From: Eucalyptus grandis
Lineage: Eukaryota > Streptophyta > Magnoliopsida > Myrtales > Myrtaceae
Direction of reading: 5' to 3'
Assembly (NCBI RefSeq): GCF_016545825.1
Contig: NC_052614.1
Span: forward strand, 7,210,559-7,274,558
DNA: 64,000 bases
A model generated the notes under the pieces. That model saw only the letters and a program-made list of their open reading frames with translations, searched no databases and was not told the DNA's origin. Below, in pieces: positions 48,254 through 59,195 of the stretch. Numbering within the stretch: position 1 is the first letter of the stretch; each line of letters begins with the position of its first letter. A program made the position numbers and the translations under genes.

Positions 48254-48778
48254 AATCACCAATAATGGTAACCCGACCTTTAATGGGTAAGAACAAGTTA
48301 TTGAATGTGATTGTTTGATACTAACATAGCCATGATATGAGAAGTCGTATTGTCTGCGTTTGTAGGCTGAATTGAATTCTTAATGAAGTATGATACAAGT
48401 TTGTAATGTATTGATAGTAACGAAACACATGATAGATACTACCTATATGAGCTTACAAGTGGTGCCGCTTCTACGAAAGTGAGGTTGCTTTCTAGAGAAC
48501 TCATGAAACAGGATCAAGCACAAGGCCATAATAGTGCGAAGTAATATAGAAATTCTCGCTGAAACAAGAGGTTAGTATATGTGTGGTATGTCGGTTCTAT
48601 TACATAAAAGTACAAGTTTAAAGCCGAGCTACTTGTCACTTTGATAGAGCTTTGATATACTTGCACTAAGTAAAGGTTTAACTCGAAATAGACCTTTATG
48701 TATGTATATTAATCTTACGAAACTTTGGCTGTATGATTTTTTTTTTTAATTTTATTTTGAAATCTTTGTTTTATAAAC

Positions 48779-48789
48779 AAAGTGGGGAT
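48779..48789 (+). promoter_or_regulatory. Polypurine tract of the copia element
   Basis: AAAGTGGGGAT directly before the LTR start TGTTGG. Confidence 0.75.
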
Positions 48790-49581
48790 TGTTGGAATTT
48801 TGTTTGTTAAAACAAAATGAGTGCTTTTACTTTGTCCCACATAGAAAGTGTGGGAGCAAGAAGAGTCAATTTAAAAATGTGGGATTTCCTTTGTAGTTAA
48901 AGGAGTGATTAGTGGAGCTAGACCCCACCATACCCGCGTGTGGTGCGATTTTGGCGCACTTAGCACTTAGCACTTAGCACTTAGCGGTTTAATTAGCATT
49001 AATCCCTTGCTATTTTTTTTTATTTAGTTCAAAGGTTGTCTTTTAATTTGAGAATTTCGGAAATGAAATATAAATGAAAATTTGAAATTTTATTTAAAAA
49101 AAATTATTCGAATTTTATTTGTGTCTTTACAAGACAACCTTTGGAAAATTACTTATTCGGTTTTAATTTTTCCGAAGGATTGCAATTGTTTGTTTTTCGA
49201 CTTCTTCCGAAGAGTCGCATTTGTTTATCCGAACAATTTTCTAAAGACGTGTTTGTTCACAATTTTCACGAAGAGTTGCAAGATTGTTTCATATATATAC
49301 TTGTCATTTTCGGAAAGAAATGTGGTCATTTTTCAAGTCTTCTTTATGAAAAGCTGAGCCAATTTTCGATTGTTTTCTTAGAGAGACCACGAGAAATACT
49401 ATAATTATTATTTAGTATTCTCATCCGAGACTTTGTTGTACCTGAAGGATTTTTGCCGACCATTAACAACGTTGTGGGGCAAATAAATCCCTTAAAGAAA
49501 GTGATATCACGCTCAAAGTCCGAGTTGTTTTACTCGATCCGATTTTCGTACTACCCAATTTCGAAGCATATTTTACCAACG
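48790..49581 (+). repeat. 3' LTR of the copia element
   Basis: About 792 bp, TGTTGG...CCAACG, right boundary set by the GTACT duplication. It contains four copies of the heptamer CACTTAG at 48957-48984. The ORFs at 49082-49404 lie in LTR sequence and are not genes. Confidence 0.85.
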
Positions 49582-49586
49582 GTACT

Positions 49587-51965
49587 TCTATATCATCAAA
49601 ATTTCTCAACTAAGCCATAGGACTATAGTGAGATCAAGATGACATGGTGTAGAAGAATAGGTTGTTTTTACTATTATAAAGGGAGAGAAGAAAAGGAAAT
49701 CGAGATTTAGAATTGAAAAAACAAGGCTTCAACGCAATCAGCAAGAGATTGCGTGCTTCTATTGGAGATGGAGAAAGTGAGGAGTATTCAAATGTATTTT
49801 TCGAAAGTTCATAGCGTATGGGAAATGACATTGGAAGATTCATCGCGACGACTGGCCTTTTCGAACCCGTGCGGAAACGAGGATTATTCGTCGTATGGAG
49901 ATTGGTGTCTCGTCCACCGCAGTCTGCACGTTGCCAACTTGCCCTCCCTCTCATAACATGACCCGATGAAAGAAGTAATTTCATTCGTCGAAATCGACAA
50001 GTGGGCAGGAATTTATTGAGGAGTCAGACGGAATGACAGGGACTCGGTCGTGCTTTGACGTCTCTTGGGATGATATTCAATCGATTAGCTGAGGGATATA
50101 CCGTTGTGGATTTGATAAGTGGAGGGTGTTTGCTTGTTTGCTTGTGCTTATCGTGTATGACCCGTTCCTCTTCATCCAGACTCATGTCGTTGGAGCCATT
50201 TATGAGAATCCTTGATTATGTGATTTATTGGTTTACTTCTTGTCTCCAATGATTCCACTCTGCTCGATATTTTCTCTTTGACGATATGATTTATTCATAA
50301 TATTAACCTAAAGTTACTTCCGTTGACGTTAGTAAATGTGGAAGATTCATCACATCAGCGGTAGAAACGAAGATTCACTGTTAGGCAGTAGATTTGAAAT
50401 TATCGCACATGGCTGATCAAAACTTCTCATGCTCAGCCTGTGATCCTAAACACGCTTTAATTCAAGTTTTGAATCCCGATGGTGTTAGAATAATGCGGGG
50501 CTTGGCGACCCTTGGTAACTAGTCTGGACCCTTGGTCCAAATGGACCACATCAGTCAGAGTCATGAGTTATGCAAGTTCCCCATGCGTAGGTTTCACGTG
50601 AAAAGGGGATCAATGGACCCGTATCCGAGTAAGTAGTTCTCGAGACGAAGAGGTCATAATCTTTCCGATGCCAATTTCATGTTCTAGGAGTTTGAACAAC
50701 CCATGGGGCCCAAGTCATGCATGAAGAAAGACCCATAAGGAAGGAAATTACCCTCTTCATGCCTCAAGTTAGAATAATTGATTCCGACCTAAAGGACGAT
50801 TACCCGTTGGCCAGGGCGTGATGTAATCATTCAGGCACCGAAATCTTTCATATGCTTTTCCCCTAAATCCGGGCCGTGGGGCACCGAGAACACGTTAAAG
50901 TCAAAAGAGGCGTGTCGACGTGAGGGAGCGGTGTAGAAAAAAGGCCCCCATCCTGAATCTGGCCGTGACCCACCTCTCCTGTTCTCATTTCATTTCCACA
51001 GAAAAGTCGCAATTATAAAAAGATGGAACATAACTCAGTCGGTCCTGTTCAGATAGGATAGGATAGGATGGAGGTCCGAAGCCAATTACAATAAGCGCCA
51101 AATACACGGAAACAAACTGCCAACCGGTTCGGGGGCCCGTCTCCTGTGGGGGCTTCAGCGTCTCTGTCAGAGAAACCACGCACCCCCATACAGTCCACGC
51201 GTCAACATCTTGTCAGATCAATCATCACTTTGCCTTGGCCCCACCCCACTTGATGATTCATTCATTTTCATTCGTCCGTTCGTCGCGTCGGTCAGATCTT
51301 TGAGTCCACGAACGAAGCTCCTTTCAAGTTTCTCCCGAATTATTGAGACCCATCAGAGTTTGGAGACAAGACAAGCAAAGATCGATATGATGCCCTACTA
51401 AACAGGACTTCCCCTTCATTTTCTTCATCCAATTCCATCTTTTCTTACACGAGCAAGAATAAAAGAAGTATTACTAATTACATATCGCTGCCACTCTTTC
51501 CCCTTTTCTTCCTTTTTAAAAAGGGGAAAGAGGAGAGACCAGGTAGGGGGTCTCACAAATTCTTTTTGACTCTTTCCAAAGGTCTTTGACACCCAACAAT
51601 CTAAAGTAGCAGCCGCTCACGAATGTTGACCATTTCTTCCCTTTGAAAGATCAAATAGTTTCCTTTTTCTTTTCCCAGTACAGACAACTAACAAGGCTCA
51701 AAAATCAGCAATCCAGCTTCATTCTAGAGTACAAACATAAAGACTACAACAATTTTTTTAACTGAGATGACAAACTTACCAATCCAAGCCTGCAACTCAA
51801 TTCTTGCTTATTCCCCAAATTGGCAACAGCAGCAGATTCTTTTGGCTATCTATACATACCACCACGGCCCGGTGCAGACAGAGAAATTTCTCGAATTTCC
51901 ATTTTTATATCCCTCTCTTGGCTTCAAAATAATCTTTTGATCGCCGACCACAGCTACTCGTAGTC
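49587..51965. other. Intergenic region and 3' flank of XBAT31
   Basis: No recognisable coding region on either strand. The open frames at 49634-49984 and 50055-50252 have no family features. A short GATAG repeat occurs at 51055-51070. The part near 51900 is probably 3' UTR of the minus-strand gene. Confidence 0.5.
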
Positions 51966-54810
51966 TCAAAGCTTATCAACCCACTCAGTATCGGCTGCGA
52001 TCCTTCCAGATCCACGGCCGCCCATCTTCCCCAATGTTCCAACGGCCGATAAGCCCTTGAAGCTGCTGCTTCCCTCGCTAAAGTTCCGTGACTTCCTTGA
52101 TCTTCGCAATTTTGAGGAACTGATGTCACCAACCTCTTGATCAGCTTCATCAAAGCCCTTGGTCTTGGCAACGGCTAACCGTGCTATGCTGCTTCGGCAA
52201 AAGGGGCAGACTGGAGGAGTTAGGGATGAGGTTGTGGGGTTGGGCTTGTTGTGGCAGCAAAGAGCCAGCGTGCAATGCGCACACATTTGGTGACCGCAGC
52301 CTTGGACTTCAATGGTGCACACCTGCTCGAAGCATATGCAGCATAACTCGGTGTCGCTGGCCTGCATGCAAGATTGCCCCATTAGAGTTTTCACTACCAT
52401 TAAACCCAGCAGTGTACCAAGCGTCTACATAAACCAAATGGTCGCAATCTGGCAGTTGATCAAAAACAATCGAGACGATAACATCAAATGACATGATCAA
52501 ATTCTTTAACTGTCATCAGGACCTGCAGAGTCTTCCATCGTAGGTCCCAAATATCATGGGAAAGTTACAATGGATCTCAGATACTCAACATCCTCCAGGC
52601 TTAGTTCCCACTTGTCGTGAGTCATTTGTTAACTTAATTCACTAAACTGGTCTACTGTCTGTGAAACTGAGATTAGCTAACGAACCAATGCTCTCATAAC
52701 AAAGCCAATCTACAGTTCACAAACTTGAAGAACGTGAATAAACTTCTGAGAGCAAGACAAATGGGAGACATCAGAAATCCTGCCGTTCTTATAGTAGGAA
52801 CCAGTACCTCTGAAATATCATCGTCGATCCCCGCGTCAGAATGTGATGGTGATGGAAGCAAGTATATAGTTCCCTTTAAAATGCTTTCTCCTCTCCTTAT
52901 TTGCCTCCATCAAGGCTCGCTCGCAGTAGAAGTTTTGCATCTTGATCCAGCTCACTAATGAATTTCAAAGGTGATGGCCAGACAAGCGGCTCTGCGGATG
53001 ACGGATTTAGCAGAGCGGCACACGCTCCATGCTTGTGCTTGAAAGCAACCATGTATGGGATTCTCCTGCATCATTAGAAGATCAGGAAACCCAGAATCAG
53101 AAAGGAAACCAAGTTAACAGTAAACTTCAACAAATGCGACACAAGTGAAACTGAAATTTTTTAGATGCATTTGACACTCAGATGGAGTCAATACAATAAC
53201 AGAATGTGAAACTTCTTTCCCGTTAAACTGCCAGAGCTAAGCTGAATCTACAAAGATCTTATTTTCTTTTTTTGCTAAGTGAATCTAGAAAATATTACAA
53301 GATGAGGACACGACATATGAGACAAAAGGAACTCACACAATCCAATTGCCTTCCTCCTCTTACCTTCAAGGTTTTTCTTTATATGATTTTTTTCCCACTT
53401 TCTTCCTAAATCTACTTTTACGTGAATTCCAAAGACGTTTTCAAGGCATTCTTATCATTTTCCCATTTAAGATCAACCATTCGTCACATTCTAATAAGAT
53501 GGTGGATATGCAAAATCAAAGGTGAAAGCGAGAGATTCTACCCAGACGCGTCTCTTTGAAGACGATCCGCACCCCATGCCAGCAACTTACGAATGCAATC
53601 GAGAGATCCTCTTGCAGCCAGATGAAGAGGAGTGCTTCCCGGATACCTATAGACAACAAAATCAATCTCTTGGACAGCTGAGAACTTAAACTATCAATCC
53701 CTCGTGGAATTTAAAGAAGAATTACCCATATCCACCGGTTGATGCGCAAACTAGAGCTCCATTATCCAGAAGAATGTGCACACAATCAGGCCGTCTTTGA
53801 CGGGCTGCTAGTGCAAAGTGTGGCACCCCCGTCCCTGATATTCACAAATCGTGCGTATCCCCTAAAATCCATCAAATGACCCACAGGTTATCCACTGATG
53901 GCAAGCCCCAGAGAGAGAGAGAGAGAGAGAGAGAGACCCACCAAGAGACAGCAACTGGACTAGATTGAGCAGCAGAAAGAATGGCTTTGAGGCAATTAGA
54001 ATGACCGTAATAAGCAGCATAGTGTTCTTCCATTGAGCGAATCAAACTTCAATACCTGATTAACAACAACATCATCTCCGATTAGCAATCCACGTCACAA
54101 CTCGGCAAACCAAAAAATAGTAAAAGGGAAAGAGTCAGAATTCGCCTTACATTAGCTCCAGCTTCAAGCAGCTTTTCCACGCAGGCGATTTTGCCATGCA
54201 TTGCGGCTAACATAAGCGGAGTCTGAGACCGTATCGCAACCCAGAGAAGGAAGGAAAACAAAAGAGTGAATCCCAGATCGGGAAGAAGAAGCAAAGCCCA
54301 CTAGATCGAACAGCTTTAGATCACTAAACAAAAGGCAGACATTATACGAACTTCACCTGCTTGTGCCGGTTCAATAAATCAGGATTCAGGGACCGATCCA
54401 GAAGCATGGATAGAATCTGCGAAAAACAAAACACACACCAGAGCTCACAACCCAAACTCACAAGACCCAACTTTCATCGAAGACGAAATGCGAGCCGAGT
54501 CAACAGAAAACCACAAATGTAATCAGATTAAACTACCACGGTGCCCACTGCCCACCAAGAAAGAGAAAGACTTCAGAAAGACGACACGGGACAGAGGCGA
54601 AAAGGAAGGACTTTTGGCAGGACGAATCACCTCGATCTGGCCATTCGCAGCGGCGATATGAAGGACGGACTGGCGATCGTAGGCAGTAGTCTGGTGGAGG
54701 AGGCTCGCATCTCTGTCCAGGAGCGCGCCCACCATCTCCGCATCCCCAAACTGCACGGCGGTGAAGAGCCCGTGCTCCTGGCTCGCCCCGCAGCTCAGCC
54801 CCTGCCCCAT
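51966..54810 (-). CDS. XBAT31: XBAT31, ankyrin-repeat RING E3 ubiquitin ligase (frames disturbed)
   Basis: Eight minus-strand exons with GT-AG borders: 54810-54631, 54416-54357, 54222-54151, 54055-53942, 53861-53726, 53646-53542, 53065-52808 and 52361-51966. The start MGQGLSCG is an N-myristoylation signal as in the XB3 family. Exons 1-6 encode the ankyrin repeats (SVLHIAAANGQIE, TPLMLAAMHGKIACVEKLLE, STPLHLAARGSLDCIRKLLA). Exon 7 holds the conserved linker PSSAEPLVWPSPLKFISELD. Exon 8 holds the C3HC4 RING (ELCCICFEQVCTIEVQGCGH, PPVCPFC) and the tail GRGSGRIAA. The RING recruits E2 enzymes to ubiquitinate targets; XBAT31 is associated with thermomorphogenesis in Arabidopsis. Exons 1-3, 6 and 8 read cleanly. 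Exon 4 lacks about 8 bases after NGRT, exon 5 lacks two single bases near GATPLHLA, and exon 7 has three single-base indels near KLLLERALMEA. Either the assembly has errors or this is a recent pseudogene. Confidence 0.9.
53911..53936. repeat. (GA)13 microsatellite in an XBAT31 intron
   Basis: Uninterrupted GA run immediately downstream of the exon 4 donor on the sense strand (as TC), between exons 4 and 5. Confidence 0.9.
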
Positions 54811-54950
54811 CTCCTCGCTTCACCCTCCGCCGTCGCCGCCGTCACCGCCGCCGTCGCCGCCGCCGGTGGGGGCGAGCTTCCACCTCTATGCACGGAGGAG
54901 AGGTGGTGGCCAGGGGGTGCTCATTGCGCCTCCAGCAAAAGTGGCTCCCT

Positions 54951-54959
54951 ATATATATA
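54951..54959 (-). promoter_or_regulatory. TATA box of XBAT31
   Basis: The minus strand reads CGTATATATATAGGGAG about 145 bp upstream of the start codon, giving a 5' UTR of roughly 110 bp rich in GGC/GGT triplets. Confidence 0.55.
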
Positions 54960-54974
54960 CGTGCCCTGCTCCGT

Positions 54975-57900
54975 GAGAACACTCGCAGGGACAGAGGAAG
55001 GTGGGGAGAGAGAGAGGGGCAAGGACTTCCGATTAAATCGCGATTATTTTGATCGCGATTAGTTTATTAATCGCGGGGATTTAGAGAAATACATTGTGAA
55101 TTGGGCAGCCGGATCTGCCCGGAGTGGGGCGGGGAAGCTGACCGTACCCGCGACTTTGACTGTTCTGGGCAGCGAGTCAGATATTTATTTGGGGGCAGTT
55201 GGGTGAATTCCGCTCCTCGATTCCGCGTTGTTGCGCCAACTCTTCGCGATTAAGTCCAAGGCCCCCAGTCTAATTTACTATTGCCAGTCCTTGTCCGAAA
55301 ATCGGACCGTGCTCTAACGGGTTTTCCACGACTAGTTTCTCTCCTTCTTTCCCTTTATTTATTTTTTTATTTATTTAAAAAAAATACCTCTTATGTGTTT
55401 TCAACGGAATTGGGTTTTCTTTTGGGGCGACCGAAATTTTAATAATAAGAATGAGCATACGGACGACAATGAAATCGGCATGCGAAGGAACCCCAATTTC
55501 GTTTGTCAATGGTATGGTGGCGGAATTTCACCCTATCAAATCACGTATCCGTATTATCATATTTTTGAACTTTGAAAACACTTGGCGGCAATACCATGAA
55601 ATCTTGCAAGATTATCGAAACATGAGGTCAAGTATTAAACTTTTTGTCCCCTTGTCCGTCTCCCCTAATAAATATGTTCACGCTTAGTTGAGATCGTTCT
55701 ACCAAATTTCGTGAATATAATTTTATTTCTAAGACTCCATTTGTTCCACCAAAAATAACAAACATGGAAGATATTCTCCTAAAAATGGTCACACATGTCG
55801 CTTAAATTTTTTACTTACAATAATTTATATCTAAATATTTTCCAGTATTATAGTAATAATTTTCGTTCATTCATTTTTTCTAAGAGATACAAATGATCAT
55901 TATCCGAATTATTATTTTTTAACGAAACAAACGAACCCTAATTTACCCTTGCTTCTTCCTTTCGTTTGGCATATAATGATGATGCTTTTATAATAAGATA
56001 AATTTCTCCACGCGACCACAATAGAGAAACTAAAGTGCTTCTTTCATCTTATTCCTCACTGATCTCTTCCTTTGTTCCTCAAGTTTCTCGGTCCACACGT
56101 GCGAACGCATCTCTGTAGGTATTTTTCTTTATCAATTATTTGATGGGCATAAAATTATATTCGGATTAGAGGGCGGGGCCGGATCGGATAAATCGGTGCA
56201 GGAGCGGCATAAAACCCCTGGCTATTTTATTCGGGGCATCTGCCGGAGGAAAGGGTAGAAATGGGATTTCGGCGGCTCTGCTACACCGAATTTAATTCGT
56301 TTATTAAAATTTGAACGCGTGTTCCTCGGATGTCTGATTGGCTAACGAGGACGCGCCTTTTGGAAGACTTCCGCCTTGGCTGGTCGCGGCGGCGGCGGCG
56401 GCGGCTGCTAAGGGTTGGTTTTCACATGTCAAAGCTCACGGTGGCGCCTCAGTTTCTCCTCCTTTAGATGACCCAATTTCATTTTTTTTTCCCTTGCCCG
56501 TGCCGAACAAGAGCTTGAGAATTAGTCAATTATGCCAGTGACATAAAGATTCAATACATAAAAATGATGTCATAAACTGGACGTCGGTCGGAGAACTAGT
56601 CAACCGTCCCGACACTATAGGAACGCAGTATACGCAACGGTACAACTTCCTCATCAGCAATTTCTTTGTCGATCGGTATACTGATATTTGTATCAGTGGA
56701 CGAATTATTGTATCCGGAATTCTTGCGTCCGACATTATTTTGCCCTGGCCCAGGAGCGATGCACGTGGATGGTTGGAGTTTGACCCCTTGAGATGAGTTG
56801 AAGCGATTTTCAGCAGTACCTAGGAGGGGCCTGAGGAAGCCTGCAGACAAAGAAAAACACGTCGAAAGGGAAGTGGGAAATGGATTTTCAAGCCCCTGGA
56901 ATCACACCGCAAGCAAAGCATAATACCCCAACCCGACATCGGCGATCTTGACAACGTTTGGCGCTTTCTTGGGGTCAAAAATTTTGCCTTTTTCAGTCCA
57001 GCTAAACGCTTGTGTTTCAGCCCTTTCATCTCCTCTTTTTGCACCCCCTTATTTTTTTTCGAACGGACTTCAGATTCAAGTAAATGTCATCTACCAGCTT
57101 TTCTGGGGAATCGGCTGGAAGCACTATTGTCTAAGCAAACGCTTTTGGTTGGGAATTTTATCTTTATTACACTGTCATCTCACTTTTCGACGGCTTATGA
57201 TTAACTTCTCCGTGCGATCGATCGTTTTACTCCTTGTGTCATGCCCTTTAGAATCGCATTTTTGGGTTTCCTTTGGTGCATTGTGTCTTTTAATAAAGTT
57301 AAGACAGCTTATAGTTAACTTCCCATTTTATAATGTCACTTTAGGTGTCATGTCTTTTAATAAAGGGAAGATGGCTGATAATTAACTTCACATTTCACGT
57401 CTCCCAGAGTTCCTTGTGTGCATGTCAATTCATCGGCCCTAGAAGATCAACTTGTGATCCTACTATAGTGACTGAGCCCTGCACTATTTTGCTGGACCTA
57501 TGGTACATTTAAGCCGACTCCGACATTCTTCGGAAACATATTAGTCCAACGGTTAATAAGCATTTTCATCAATTAACCAAAGAGAAAAAAATCGTGAGGG
57601 TGAATGAGCACTGATCATCATATTAAAAGTAAATGCTTTGTGACAGTGTTTAGGTGAATTTGTGTGAATCTGGCCCTGCGACTGCGAGTACGACTGGGTG
57701 TTTAATTATTCTGTAACTTCATTTCATATGTCTAGAATTTTCTTCTCAGTTTTCGTTTCCTAGATAAACCGGGAGGGATATTCAGATAGCGGGCCAACCG
57801 AGGCTAGACTTAAAGATAATTTCACTAGCGGACAGGGTGTCGGTGGCAGCGCCGTACTGCAGCTACTGCTGCGTATAGATGTTAGAGAAGATCAGATGAG

Positions 57901-58744
57901 TTTTCATCTTTTCTTGTTGCCTTTGATGAGTTTATTTAAGAAGACAAGTGAGTCTCTGCTAGGGTTCAGAAATGTCAACAAGAATCTCGTCCTTGCCCAG
58001 TGCAGTTGAGGCTAGTGCGAGGATTCAGAAAGAGCATCTTTTTGTTGTTTTCTTTTGGCTGTAAGCGTACCCCATCCAGGTCCACTGAATGTACCCGAAG
58101 AAAAGGTTAGCAGTCCTAATGCTCGGAGATTATGGATTGAATGTGTTAAACCGACGCTGCGAGCTTAGGTTAAGTATCGCGATCATTGTAAGTACAGATA
58201 TCTTCGGAACCACCTTGGTTTGGTCCAGCAAGTTTATACTGTAGCAGATTCTCCAACAAAGAGGCAAAAAGCAAAGTCGCAATGCTCACGAGGAAATGAT
58301 GGATGACGATGCGACGTGAATTTGCGATCGCATCGAGAGAGGTCTGAGGAGGAGAGAAAAGGATGGAAAATATCTTAGAAGCTATTTTGTAGGTCCCTCT
58401 TGGGCAGCCTTTTATCTCTTTTGGTCATTATTTTTCTGTTTTCTTTAATGGTGTAAAGTGAGAGACTATAATTAAGAAGCTACCTGAAGGAAAATTCGCA
58501 CAACAACCCACCGTCGTTGCTTCTCTAGTTAAATTTGTGTTCTCCAAGGCAGGAATCGAACCTGCAGCCGAAAGTGTTGAACGTCCTGAAGAATGAAGAT
58601 TGGCTCAATCCTAGAATGGGTTTGGTTGTCATTTTCCGAAGGCGTGTATGTCTATAGAGCCCATTAGGTTCAAATGATGGAAAATGACATTCTTAAATGA
58701 ACCGTACATGAAAGATGGTACCATGGAATCAAGGGTAAATTTTT
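54975..58744. other. Intergenic region, no supported gene
   Basis: Promoter side of XBAT31, then DNA of mixed composition. A (GCG)n run lies at 56385-56406. Open frames at 56338-56541, 56596-56850 and 56948-57385 show no family features. Between 57190 and 57390 a motif like GCTTATGATTAACTTC recurs three times with irregular spacing. Nothing stronger could be supported. Confidence 0.45.
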
Positions 58745-59195
58745 TTAAAATGGATAAAGTTACAAAAAACTCCAAACTTTACATATCATGACATATTTAT
58801 TCCAAATTATTTTTGTGACATAAAAAATTCGAAATTTATACCTATGTGACATATTTATCCCAACTTATACAGTGTGATATATTTACTTAAACTTATTTTT
58901 GTGACACCAAAAATCCTAACTTTTTCAATTATACCAAAACCCCCATACATTTACCCTTGTGACATATTTATCTCAAAAAATTTGTGTTACGTAAAAGATT
59001 GGGATTTTTTGTCACAAAAATATTTGAAGTAAATATGTCACGAATAAAAATTAGGGCTTTTGATGTCACATAAATTTTTTTAAATGTATCACAAGGAAGA
59101 AAGTTGGGTTTTTGATATCACAAAAATAATTTAAAGTAAATATGTCATTTTGGGTAAAATTTGAGGATTTTTCGACTTTTTCCTAAAGCGATTTG
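58745..59195. mobile_element. Foldback (long inverted repeat) element, about 0.45 kb
   Basis: The two halves are imperfect reverse complements. For example, the left arm at 58788-58830 (GACATATTTATTCCAAATTA then TTTTTGTGACAT) matches the reverse complement of 59105-59150 (GACATATTTACTTTAAATTA then TTTTTGTGATAT), and the outer arms (CTCCAAACTTTACATAT against the complement of the end) also pair. There is no coding capacity. This is a MITE-like structure able to form a hairpin of about 200 bp per arm. Confidence 0.75.

Larger units (their letters stand above)
46176..49581 (+). mobile_element. Ty1/copia element with a deleted 5' half, plus strand
   Basis: LTR sequence starting TGTTGGAATTTTG occurs at 46176 and 48790. 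The flanks are GTACT at 46171-46175 and GTACT at 49582-49586, a perfect 5-bp target duplication, which fixes the right end at CAACG (49581; originally probably CAACA). Between them are the integrase C-terminus, RT and RNase H. The LTR, leader, gag, protease and integrase core on the left have been deleted. Confidence 0.88.

Noticed and set aside
49082..49404. Open frames of about 90 codons
   Set aside because: They fall inside the 3' LTR of the copia element.
54541..55062. Plus-strand ORF of 173 codons
   Set aside because: Antisense of XBAT31 exon 1 and its GC-rich 5' UTR.
58540..58600. tRNA-like T-arm (GCAGGTTCGATTCCTGC on the minus strand)
   Set aside because: No matching acceptor strand, D-arm or anticodon arm at the right distance; at most a tRNA fragment.
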